Shown here in pieces: positions 17,770-25,948 of a DNA stretch of 48,235 nucleotides. This stretch comes from Deltaproteobacteria bacterium (lineage in GTDB: Bacteria; Desulfobacterota; Desulfovibrionia; Desulfovibrionales; Desulfovibrionaceae): positions 1 to 48,235 of the forward strand of contig SAAX01000012.1 of NCBI GenBank assembly GCA_009929215.1. Direction: 5' to 3'. Within the stretch, counting starts at the first letter, position 1; each line of letters starts with the position of its first letter. The notes under the pieces are model-generated. The model was not told where the DNA came from, did no database searches, and was given only the letters and a program-made list of their open reading frames with translations. The position numbers were made by a program, and so were the translations under genes.

Positions 17770-17796
17770 AAAGGGTCGCCTTGTGCGGCCCTTTTT
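17770..17796 (+). terminator. Terminator at the end of the organic-acid operon
   Basis: AAAGGGTCGC / GCGGCCCTTT form a 10-bp stem (one T-G wobble) with loop CTTGT. The final T-run is TTTTT, followed by GCTGTCTTGTTG. It lies 60 nt after the LarA-like gene and closes the operon. The remaining spacer to 17996 shows no gene I can support. Confidence 0.85.
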
Positions 17797-17996
17797 GCTG
17801 TCTTGTTGTATTATTGCGTTGTTGTCTTGCTGACTTATTGTTTTGCGGAATTGCGGGCAGAATGCGAAAGCTGACATTTTGCCGAAATTTGTGCACTAAC
17901 ACCCGAAAATTACGTCCAGCGGGCCGCAGAATGCTGGACGCGTGCGGGGTGGCAGTATAGTATGACATGTCTTATATGCCTGTAATCGGTGAACCT

Positions 17997-19064
17997 ATGC
18001 CAAAACTTCGGCACACCAAAGTTGTATTTGCCGCCGTCCTTTCTGGGGTCATGGCGGCTCTTTTGGTGTGCCTGCTGTGCTGGAATCAGGGCTGGAGCCC
18101 TGCATGGGCTGCTGCGCTAAAGCCGCAGGCGGGTGCGCCCATTGGCGAGGCCAGTGTTTCTGAGCCTCCGGCCATATCTACCAATGCTGCCAAAAACGGC
18201 GTTACTGCCAATTCTTCCACCGGGCAAGCTGCTGAACAGACCAGCATAACAGGTGAAAATGCGGCAGTTTCGGTGCCGCCTGCCGATGCCGCTGGGCTTG
18301 CACCAGATTTGGACCCAGACTTGGCTCCAGATTTGTCTGCTGATCAGGAACTGGCCGGCCAGGAAGCTGACAAGGCCGCTGAAACGGCCGCAGACCATGT
18401 ACCCCCCAAAACAGCAGCAGAGGCGCAGCAAAACGGCAGCAAGGTTGCCCCGCCCGTTGCACCATCTGCACCCGCAGCACAGGCTGGTGCGGGCACATCT
18501 GATCCAAAGGTGCAGCTTTTTGGCACTGTTGAATTTAAGCGCCCCCTCTCGACCCTGCCCGGCTGGCTTGATCTGCTCAAGCGCAACAGTATGGATACTA
18601 TTTTTATTCCAACGCGGGCTTTCAAAAAGAGCGTAACCTGGGAAAATTTCAAGTCCAAGGCTCCGCGTGGTAATAAGGTGGAGCTGCTGCGCTATGTCAA
18701 CTCTTTCTGGAATACCTGGCCGTATGTGGAAGACATCGTCAACTGGAAGCAGCAAGACTACTGGGAAATTCCGGCAGAATTCCTAAAAAAATCTGGCGAT
18801 TGCGAAGACTATTCCATTATCAAGTATTTTACCCTTAAGGAATTGGGCATTGCGCCCGAAAGCATGCGTATTGTGGTTGTGCGAGATACAATCCGAAATT
18901 TTGCCCACGCAGTACTGGCTGTATATGTTAACGGCGATGCTTTTATTCTTGATAATTTGAGTAATTCGGTTCTTTCACACACCAAGCTGCGGCAGTATAG
19001 CCCGCAGTACTCAGTTAATGAATTTGGTCGCTGGGCCCACATGAAGGGCCGCAAGATAAACTAG
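17997..19064 (+). CDS. LapG-like periplasmic transglutaminase-like cysteine protease
   Basis: This 355-aa protein has an N-terminal membrane or signal helix (about 10-32). A low-complexity Ala/Pro/Gln/Glu linker follows (about 40-165), then a C-terminal bacterial transglutaminase-like cysteine peptidase domain. The triad is visible: Cys269 in GDCEDY, His304 in NFAHAVLAV and Asp319 in ILDNLSN. DCED is the calcium-binding motif described for LapG. LapG proteins cut the N-terminus of large RTX-type adhesins and release them from the surface when c-di-GMP is low. I chose ATG 17997 because the hydrophobic helix starts there; an upstream ATG at 17967 would add 10 residues. It is followed by a membrane sensor with a degenerate HD-GYP domain, the probable LapD-like partner. 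Confidence 0.85.
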   Translation: MPKLRHTKVVFAAVLSGVMAALLVCLLCWNQGWSPAWAAALKPQAGAPIGEASVSEPPAISTNAAKNGVTANSSTGQAAEQTSITGENAAVSVPPADAAGLAPDLDPDLAPDLSADQELAGQEADKAAETAADHVPPKTAAEAQQNGSKVAPPVAPSAPAAQAGAGTSDPKVQLFGTVEFKRPLSTLPGWLDLLKRNSMDTIFIPTRAFKKSVTWENFKSKAPRGNKVELLRYVNSFWNTWPYVEDIVNWKQQDYWEIPAEFLKKSGDCEDYSIIKYFTLKELGIAPESMRIVVVRDTIRNFAHAVLAVYVNGDAFILDNLSNSVLSHTKLRQYSPQYSVNEFGRWAHMKGRKIN

Positions 19065-19169
19065 AGCCACGGCTGCGCCCCGTGCGCGGCAAAGTGGCAG
19101 GGGCAGCGCCCACGGTGCTTAATTGCCGCCAACAGTGCTACCAATCGCAAAGTATAACAGGATATGCCC

Positions 19170-21338
19170 ATGAAAACGCAGGATCTTAGCGAACAAGCCG
19201 TTGCCGGACGCTACCGTCTTAAAAAGGCGGCAGTGGCGGCGGTGAGCCTTTCGTTGCTGGTGGTGGCCGCCGCCATTGCCTACGGCCTTTGCACCTTGCA
19301 ACTCAAGAACGTCACGCAGGATATTCTGAATAACCAGCGCGAAGTGCAGCAAACATGGGTTGATAAATCGCTGGAGTCCATCCGCGTGTGGAATGCCACG
19401 GTGGTGGAGCAGGCGCGGCTTGTGAGCAGTGCCGAAATGTTCCGCCTTTTTGCGGTGGATGTGCACAACCTTGGCCCCGGCGGGCAGGCGCGTCTTTCCG
19501 CACCAGATGCCATGAATACCGGCGATGAATCGCTGCGCAATCTGGCAGAGCAGATGGGCTATATGCAAGATTTGCTGCAAGATTTTAGCCGCAGCAAGGG
19601 CTGGATTTCTGCCAGGGTTGTTTCGCCCAAGGGTAACCCCTTTGTGGAACACATGGGCAATGCCCCCCTGGGGGATGCCCAGATTGCCCTTGTGGCTCGC
19701 GCCGTTGAGCAGAAGACCGTTGTTTTTGGTCCGGTGCGCGCCCTTGGCGGCAATATGGTGATAGATTTTGCCGATCCCATGTACGAAGTACTGGGGCGCG
19801 GTACAAATGCTCCTGTTGCCGTGTTGTTTGCCACCGTGCCCATGGACAGGGTACTGACGGCATTTCTTGCCCTGCGGCAAGAGCAGTACGGTGGATTTTT
19901 GCCCCGTATCTTGCAAACCGGGCCCAATGGCACAGAGGCCGTGCTGCTGCGCGATGGCAAGGTTGCGCTGGAGCCCGTGCAAAGCCTGCCGCTGGAAGAC
20001 GGCCTTATCTTTAAGCGCAGGGCAGCGCTTGTGGGCGGCGAGGAGGCCTATTCGCTTGGCAGTTATCTGACAAATCTTGGCTGGCTTGTTACCCTGGAAG
20101 CCCCCGCCAGCATGGTTGATGCTGTGGTGGAAGGGCAGGCCAAGCAGATTTACGGCCTGGGCATTCTTGGCAGTCTTGGCACGGCGCTGTTGCTGGCATT
20201 TATCTGGGCTTCGCTGGTCAGCCGTTCGCACAGGGCCACGGCCCAGCATTTCAAGCACCTGTACACGCTTATCCGCCAGCAAAAGATCATGCTCGACAGC
20301 GTGAACGCCTCGTTGCAGGCCGGTCTTATGCTTATGGACAAGGATGGCCGCCTGCAAATGTGCAACCCGGCCTTTGGCCAGATTGCGGGTAGGGACGAGA
20401 ACGATCTGAAAGACACGCCTGTGGGTGATGCTTTGCCGCAAGAGGCCGCAGCCCGCCTTATGGAAGGTATGGCTACGGTGACCGCCAGCGGCAAGGAAGG
20501 CAGCATAGAAGTTTCCATTCCCCAGCCGGGCGACGTGCGCCTTTACCGCGTAACGCTGTTTCCCTTTGAAGACGGCGATGCCGCCAGTGGCGAGGGCAAG
20601 GGCGGCTGCGTTGGCATTTTTCAGGATATTACGGAATTCCGCCGTCGTGCAGAGGCCGCGCGTGAGCGTCAGGCCAACAGCATCGCCGCTTTGGTGCGGG
20701 CCATCGAAAGTGTGGACGTGAACCTTATCGGCCACTCCATGAAGATGGAACATGTGGCAGACCTGCTTTCAGGAGCCATGACCCTGCCCGACAAGGATCG
20801 TGAAACCCTGCGGCTTGCGGCGCGGCTTTCGCAGGTGGGCAAAATCTTTGTGCCGCGTGAGCTGCTCACCAAAAAGGGCAAGCTTACCCCCGAAGAACAG
20901 GCCGAGGTCATGCGCGCGCCAGAATACGCCCACCGCATCCTGCGCGACATGCAGTTCAACCTGCCTGTGCCCGAAGCCGTGTTCCAGATGGGCGAGCGCA
21001 TGGACGGCACTGGCCTGCCGCAGCATCTGGCGGGTGAAGCCATCAACCACAATGCGCGCATTCTGGCTGTGGTCAATGCCTTCTGCGCCATGGTGAGCCC
21101 CCGTTCGTACCGTGCGGGCATGCAGCCAGAAGAGGCCGTTGGCCTGCTTATGAAGGATCAGGGCTTTGACAGTGAAATTGTGGTTGCCCTGTCGCAGATA
21201 CCTGCTGTTGCCCTGCAACAGGCCATTGCCACGGCAGACGAAGCCAGTAAAAAGTCGGCAGATACCAGCGCGCCCTCCAGTCAGGCTGCGCAGGAAAAAC
21301 CCGCTGACGCGGCGGCTGATTCTGCCCCGGCTAAATAG
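19170..21338 (+). CDS. Membrane sensor with PAS and degenerate HD-GYP domain (LapD-like role?)
   Basis: This protein of about 722 aa has a membrane helix (about 18-42), a large periplasmic sensory region to about 325 and a second helix (about 327-350). A PAS domain (about 370-490) and an HD-GYP-like output domain (about 505-675) follow, then an Ala-rich tail. The HD-GYP fold is recognisable (LTKKGKLTPEEQAEVM, RMDGTGLPQHLAGEAI, ARILAVVNAFCAM), but the metal and catalytic residues are gone: HD(I)GK reads SQVGK, HHE(R) reads MGER, and the later D..DA reads NAFCA. It is therefore unlikely to hydrolyse c-di-GMP but could bind it or a partner. The start at 19170 has AGGA 7 nt upstream; ATG 19164 is possible. 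It lies 105 nt after the LapG-like gene, suggesting a protease-regulator pair. Confidence 0.8.
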   Translation: MKTQDLSEQAVAGRYRLKKAAVAAVSLSLLVVAAAIAYGLCTLQLKNVTQDILNNQREVQQTWVDKSLESIRVWNATVVEQARLVSSAEMFRLFAVDVHNLGPGGQARLSAPDAMNTGDESLRNLAEQMGYMQDLLQDFSRSKGWISARVVSPKGNPFVEHMGNAPLGDAQIALVARAVEQKTVVFGPVRALGGNMVIDFADPMYEVLGRGTNAPVAVLFATVPMDRVLTAFLALRQEQYGGFLPRILQTGPNGTEAVLLRDGKVALEPVQSLPLEDGLIFKRRAALVGGEEAYSLGSYLTNLGWLVTLEAPASMVDAVVEGQAKQIYGLGILGSLGTALLLAFIWASLVSRSHRATAQHFKHLYTLIRQQKIMLDSVNASLQAGLMLMDKDGRLQMCNPAFGQIAGRDENDLKDTPVGDALPQEAAARLMEGMATVTASGKEGSIEVSIPQPGDVRLYRVTLFPFEDGDAASGEGKGGCVGIFQDITEFRRRAEAARERQANSIAALVRAIESVDVNLIGHSMKMEHVADLLSGAMTLPDKDRETLRLAARLSQVGKIFVPRELLTKKGKLTPEEQAEVMRAPEYAHRILRDMQFNLPVPEAVFQMGERMDGTGLPQHLAGEAINHNARILAVVNAFCAMVSPRSYRAGMQPEEAVGLLMKDQGFDSEIVVALSQIPAVALQQAIATADEASKKSADTSAPSSQAAQEKPADAAADSAPAK

Positions 21339-21352
21339 CAGAACCTACGGGC

Positions 21353-22378
21353 ATGCCGGAACCAGTGATTCAGAATACGACAGAGCAGGGCTGGTCTGAT
21401 ACCATCGACGTGGCGATGAATATTTTCGCCAAGCCGTATCAGACCGCCCTCTCTGTGCTTTCGCTGTTCAAGCACAGCGGCGGGCATGTGGGCAATGTGT
21501 GGTTGCAGTTTGAACCCTACGGCTCGCAGTATGATATTGTCAGCCCTTACGCCATTGCGCAGTACCTGAGCGGCAAAATTGGTGACCGTTGCCGGGTGTT
21601 TCAGCCCGACTACTGGCTTGATCTCAATGCCGCAGACCCTGCCCGCCTGCACGAGGCTGCCTACCGTTACGGCATCCGCTATCAGTATGCGTTTGAACAC
21701 AGCACTAGCCGCAGGCTTTTTTTGATGCACAATGATGTGCTGATATTGCAGGATGTGCTGGGTTTCATGCTTGAGCAGATGGGCGAGGCCGTGGCCGTGG
21801 GCCACCTTGGTCAGTGCTGGAACTGCCCTGCCCATACGGAGGAGCTGACGCGCGAGATTATGGGGCGCGGGCCCTGCGGGCCTGATCGGTACATGGATTT
21901 TCGTCCAGATTATGGGCAGTTGCAACAGCTCTATGCCCTTGCGCACCAGCGGAACATATTTTCCCGCCCCTACGATCGCGGATTTGCAGGTATTTTTGAC
22001 CAGCAGCCGTGGCCCTTGCCAGAATGCCGCATCAACGAATGGGCCTGCCTGCTTGATCTGGAGGCATCGCGGCCAATATGCGTGCCCAACGGCCCGGTGC
22101 TGCCGCCCGGCGCATACCGTCAGTGCGGGCCGGTTTGCCTTGATATTGGCGTGGAGTGGTTCAGGGGCATGCACGCGCGGGGCCGATATGCCCGGCATGT
22201 TGATCTTTCGCGCCATCTCAAGCACTGGGTAGGCACGGGCAAGGTAACAGCCCGCCGCTATGCGCTGGCGGAAGAAAATGCCCTCAAGATACTGCTTACG
22301 AGCTTTCCCGAATACTGCGACTGGCTGCGCAGCACCATCAACAACAAACCCCTTGGTGTGAGCGACAGGCGCAACTGA
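21353..22378 (+). CDS. Uncharacterised glycosyltransferase-like protein
   Basis: This 341-aa soluble protein has no signal peptide or membrane helix. The opening segment (AKPYQTALSVLSLF) and the later LFLMHNDVLILQDVLGFML (about 123-141), with acidic residues in the position of a GT-A metal site, resemble family-2-like glycosyltransferases. The match is weak. GHLGQCWNCPAHTEEL follows, with two cysteines. It begins 14 nt after the HD-GYP-like gene and is followed by a terminator, so the three genes 17997-22378 probably form one operon. A role in surface polysaccharide or glycoprotein synthesis would fit a biofilm or adhesion locus but is only an inference. Confidence 0.5.
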   Translation: MPEPVIQNTTEQGWSDTIDVAMNIFAKPYQTALSVLSLFKHSGGHVGNVWLQFEPYGSQYDIVSPYAIAQYLSGKIGDRCRVFQPDYWLDLNAADPARLHEAAYRYGIRYQYAFEHSTSRRLFLMHNDVLILQDVLGFMLEQMGEAVAVGHLGQCWNCPAHTEELTREIMGRGPCGPDRYMDFRPDYGQLQQLYALAHQRNIFSRPYDRGFAGIFDQQPWPLPECRINEWACLLDLEASRPICVPNGPVLPPGAYRQCGPVCLDIGVEWFRGMHARGRYARHVDLSRHLKHWVGTGKVTARRYALAEENALKILLTSFPEYCDWLRSTINNKPLGVSDRRN

Positions 22379-22418
22379 TTGCCCTTTATTGCGGGGCATT
22401 GTACCCGCCGATTTTATA

Positions 22419-22446
22419 AACCCGCAGGGCAGCCTGCGGGTTTTGT
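22419..22446 (+). terminator. Terminator after the adhesion-related operon
   Basis: AACCCGCAGG-GCAG-CCTGCGGGTT is a perfect 10-bp stem followed by TTGTGCTTTT. It terminates the plus-strand operon and faces the minus-strand terminator at 22480-22512. Confidence 0.88.
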
Positions 22447-22479
22447 GCTTTTGGCCTTGAGCCCCGCACGGTTACCCGC

Positions 22480-22512
22480 AAAAAAAAAGGCGTCGCCCAA
22501 CTGGACGACGCC
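22480..22512 (-). terminator. Terminator of the flagellar hook operon
   Basis: Read on the minus strand, GGCGTCGTCC-AGTT-GGGCGACGCC forms a 10-bp stem with one wobble, followed by nine T. It lies about 90 nt after the flgE stop codon. The sequence between it and flgE holds nothing else recognisable. Confidence 0.92.
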
Positions 22513-22601
22513 CGACACGGAAAGAATGGTTGCAGCGCTATCCCCAACGCTGTGAGGGCCTTGCGGCCCTCTGGCCTTCTTTCAAGAGTGATCTCTACGC
22601 G

Positions 22602-25082
22602 TTACCGCTTCATGCCGATCACTGTTTCCAGCATGCTGTCCACAGTGGTGATGGTTTTCGAGTTGGCCTGGAAGCCGCGCTGCGTGGCGATCATCTGCAC
22701 AAATTCGCGCGACATGTCCACGTTTGACTGCTCGATGTTGTATGCCTTGGTGGTGCCAAAGCCGTTGTCGCCTGCGACACCAAGGCTGGCTTCACCCGAT
22801 TCGTTGGACTGTGAGTACAGGTTGCTGCCTTCTCGGTACAGGCCCTGGGTGCACTTGAAGTCGTACAGGGCGATCTGGTACAGCGGCAGGGTTTTGCTGT
22901 TGGAGTACACACCGCTGACAACACCGTTATTGTCGATCTTTACGTTGCTCAGCGTGCCAGAGGCATAACCGTCCTGCGTTCTGTTTTGCACCGTGTACGA
23001 GGTCGTGTTGCTCACACTGGCAGAATCACCACGCTGCACCGAGGTCATGGTGGGAACCGTCGTGCCGTAGTTGACCACGTTTTTGAAAACGGGCACGCCA
23101 GTGGTGGGTGAAACACTGGTCTGCTTGGATTCGGTGGTCAGGCTTGCCAGTGTGTTGTTGCCGGTTACCATGACAGGTATGGGCCGTGTGCCAGCATCGG
23201 GCAGGGTGTAGGTATCGGGCGTGATGGCCTTGGCCACGTTGACCGTAAAGGACGTGGTGCTCGTGAGGGTGTGTGGCGTGCCGCCGCCATCCAGATATTC
23301 GTAGTTGGTACCGTTGTGGTACACCCGCCGCAGCGTGCCACCATCGTCAAATGAACCATAATACTTGGTGTCGGTAGTGGCCGTCGGCCAGGTTGTCTGA
23401 TAAAAGTTGCCGTAGGCGTCGCTGCCGCTGGCGTACACGTTGCCAGTGGTCAGGTCTGTAGTCATGTTGGTGTAGGTGGTGTCGGTTGCACCATCAGAAA
23501 AGACATAGTACACGCCGCTGTTGCTGCCCACATTGAGGTTGCCCACGGCTGTGGACAGCGTACCATACACGTTGGCGGGGTTGGCGCCAACGGTGGTGTC
23601 TGTCCAGTAGTAGCCCTTGCTGTCCGCGTACACGGGGTCGAGCGCCGCGCCGTTGGTGGTACCGTACTGACCGTTGGAAAGGGCGTAGTAACCGAAAGAG
23701 TTCATGCCCAAGGCTTCAGGCACTGTGGGGGTGGCGCTCCAGGGCAGCGTACCCATCGGGTCGCCCGCACTGTTTTTTTGCACAGTGGTAACGATGGGGT
23801 TAATCCACGCAGGGTTGCCAACGTCTTTCAGACCAAAGTCGAGTTCTGTGATCTGTTTTTCAACCTGGCTGACCGTGGTGGTGCCCTGGGTCATTGTTTC
23901 GCTCACGCTGTTGGCAAGCGGCAAACCACTGAAGTTGGCCGAAAAAACAGGCAGACCGTTGCTGGAGGTCTTGGTGGGCTGCCACGAGCTCTTGAGCGAG
24001 GGATCAACAGCCACCTGATTGTTGGCGGTAGGCGTTTCGGTAGCGCCGTAAGTGTACGCGGTCTGGTTTACCAGTTTGCCGCTGGCGTCAAAGATCATGA
24101 CGCCGCTCATGAGCACGCCGGCCTGCTTGTTGGTTCCCATGACCGGGTCGTTATAAAATTTGGTGGGCTCGGTTGCCCATGTATTTGTGGTGGCGTTGTA
24201 GCCCTGGCCGCCGTAGCTGCGCTGATCTTCAGCCGCAGGAATGGTCGCCAGGTATTCGTACATGGTGTAACCCGCAGGCAGACCTTCAATGCTGTAAACG
24301 GTCTTGCCGTTGCTGTCGGTCTTGGAGGCGTCAACCTGATCATAGTAGACCGTGAGGTTGTGGGTAGAGCCGCCTTCGTCATACACCTTGATGCTCGACT
24401 GCGTGGCATAGGCTGCATCGGCTATGGGGGGCGTGCTTGTGCCATCCCACAGGTCAAAAAGCGCGGTCATGGGGCTGGTGCTGCTGGTGGTTTTGTCGCC
24501 AGTGCCGTCGTTGGTCAGGCCCATGACAAAGCCAACGTTGGTCGTTTGCTGTGGCGGAATGTTCCAGCTGTCCAGGACGATATCCACAGGCGTGCCCGTG
24601 CCCTTGTAGGCAGAGTTGGTGGTAGCGGTAGAGCCCGTGCTGGTAGAACCGCCGTAGAAATTCACCGACTTGCTGTTTTCGATCTTCCAGCCTTGCAGCA
24701 GGTAGCCTTCCGGATTTTGCAGCTCGCGGCTGTTGTTGAAATAAAAGTCGCCCGCGCGGGTGTAGTACATCTGCTCGCTGTTGGGCTTGCGCACCTGGAA
24801 AAAGCCGTTGCCGTCAATGGCAAGGTCGGTGACCGAGTTGGTGGATTCAAACGAACCCTGCGAGTAGTCGCCAAGAATGGCATAGGTGCTGACGCCCTGG
24901 CCGATCTGGGCAGTGCCGCTGACACTGCCGCCGTCGGTGTACAGATAGTCGCTGAAGTCTGCGCGCTGGCCCTTGTAGGACAGGGTGCTGACGTTGGCAA
25001 TGTTGTTGCCGACGATGTTCATTTTGTTTCCGTGCGCCATAAGGCCAGAAACGCTTGTCCACATGCTGGATGAGAGACTCAT
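22602..25082 (-). CDS. flgE: Flagellar hook protein FlgE (long form)
   Basis: This 826-aa protein forms the flagellar hook outside the cell. The N-terminal rod/hook signature (NIVGNNIANVSTLSYKGQ, about 23-40) and the C-terminal D0 helix (NVDMSREFVQMIATQRGFQA) are both present, so it is complete. The protein is about twice the length of E. coli FlgE (402 aa). The extra length is Ser/Thr/Gly/Tyr-rich central domains (about 150-700) exposed on the hook surface. A clear ribosome-binding site (GGAGG) precedes the ATG. It is the last gene of fliK-flgD-flgE. Confidence 0.95.
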   Translation of the reverse strand: MSLSSSMWTSVSGLMAHGNKMNIVGNNIANVSTLSYKGQRADFSDYLYTDGGSVSGTAQIGQGVSTYAILGDYSQGSFESTNSVTDLAIDGNGFFQVRKPNSEQMYYTRAGDFYFNNSRELQNPEGYLLQGWKIENSKSVNFYGGSTSTGSTATTNSAYKGTGTPVDIVLDSWNIPPQQTTNVGFVMGLTNDGTGDKTTSSTSPMTALFDLWDGTSTPPIADAAYATQSSIKVYDEGGSTHNLTVYYDQVDASKTDSNGKTVYSIEGLPAGYTMYEYLATIPAAEDQRSYGGQGYNATTNTWATEPTKFYNDPVMGTNKQAGVLMSGVMIFDASGKLVNQTAYTYGATETPTANNQVAVDPSLKSSWQPTKTSSNGLPVFSANFSGLPLANSVSETMTQGTTTVSQVEKQITELDFGLKDVGNPAWINPIVTTVQKNSAGDPMGTLPWSATPTVPEALGMNSFGYYALSNGQYGTTNGAALDPVYADSKGYYWTDTTVGANPANVYGTLSTAVGNLNVGSNSGVYYVFSDGATDTTYTNMTTDLTTGNVYASGSDAYGNFYQTTWPTATTDTKYYGSFDDGGTLRRVYHNGTNYEYLDGGGTPHTLTSTTSFTVNVAKAITPDTYTLPDAGTRPIPVMVTGNNTLASLTTESKQTSVSPTTGVPVFKNVVNYGTTVPTMTSVQRGDSASVSNTTSYTVQNRTQDGYASGTLSNVKIDNNGVVSGVYSNSKTLPLYQIALYDFKCTQGLYREGSNLYSQSNESGEASLGVAGDNGFGTTKAYNIEQSNVDMSREFVQMIATQRGFQANSKTITTVDSMLETVIGMKR

Positions 25083-25165
25083 ACCTTCCTCCGTGTCTAG
25101 GGATAGGGGGATATTTTTTCGGGTAGTGCAGTGGGGTCTGCCTGCCCGTATTGTGATTTACTTAG

Positions 25166-25924
25166 TTAACTTGTAGTCGTACCCGATCCAGATGAATCTG
25201 ATCCAGACGAATCCGTGCTGGTGGTCTTGGCTTCGGTAACCTGTCGTACCTTCGAGAGTTCCATCAGCTGGCCGCCATCAAGGCCCAGGTACACAACACC
25301 ATCGCTGTTCACTACGCCGGTAACCTTGGCGTCCACAACCTGGTCGGCAATAACTGCTTCGCCGCTTGCATTGAGCAGTGCCAGATTCACGGTGTACACA
25401 CCGTCTGAGGCCACGGCTCCGCTGCTGTCCTTGCCGCTCCAGTTGAAATCGTATGTGGTTCCAGCCGCCTTGGCACCAACAGCTTCTGTGTAGATCACGT
25501 TGTCGTCGGCATCGCGCACCGTGATGGTTCCGCTGGCAACCGTATCGTTGGGCGCGTAACGGAATGTGGTGATGGACGTGGTCTTGGCGGTGGCGTCTGT
25601 AACCTTGCCTATGCTGTTGCCTGTAACCGTTACCTGCTTGCCGATGTATGAGGTTGCGTTGATCATCTGCTCGTTGTTGGTGGCAGTTGTAAGCGAACCC
25701 ATGCTGTCATTCAGGTTGATGAGCTGTTCCAGACTTGAGAACTGCGCCATCTGGGAGACAAATTCCTTGTCATCCATAGGGTTCAGCGGGTCCTGATACT
25801 TGAACTGCGTAACCAGAAGCAGCATGAAGGCGTTTTTATCAAGATTGGCGCCCGACTGCTTGCCAACAACGGCATTAAATTCGTTGTTAGCCTGGTTGAT
25901 TGCGGATGATACGCTGCTAGCCAT
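25166..25924 (-). CDS. flgD: Flagellar hook-capping protein FlgD
   Basis: This 252-aa protein caps the growing hook and guides FlgE assembly. The N-terminal FlgD signature (FMLLLVTQFKYQDPLNPMDD, then EFVSQMAQFSSLEQL) lies at about 33-70. A FLIG/FnIII-like part with FNWSGKDSSG (about 160) follows, then a Ser/Thr-rich tail. It starts 24 nt after the fliK stop codon and 83 nt before flgE, in the usual order. Confidence 0.95.
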   Translation of the reverse strand: MASSVSSAINQANNEFNAVVGKQSGANLDKNAFMLLLVTQFKYQDPLNPMDDKEFVSQMAQFSSLEQLINLNDSMGSLTTATNNEQMINATSYIGKQVTVTGNSIGKVTDATAKTTSITTFRYAPNDTVASGTITVRDADDNVIYTEAVGAKAAGTTYDFNWSGKDSSGAVASDGVYTVNLALLNASGEAVIADQVVDAKVTGVVNSDGVVYLGLDGGQLMELSKVRQVTEAKTTSTDSSGSDSSGSGTTTS

Positions 25925-25948
25925 AATTCATTCTCCTGACGGCCCGGT

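Noticed and set aside
23778..25073. Plus-strand open frame (431 codons) opposite flgE
   Set aside because: It is the antisense of the clearly recognisable hook gene and its translation is low-complexity without a family match.
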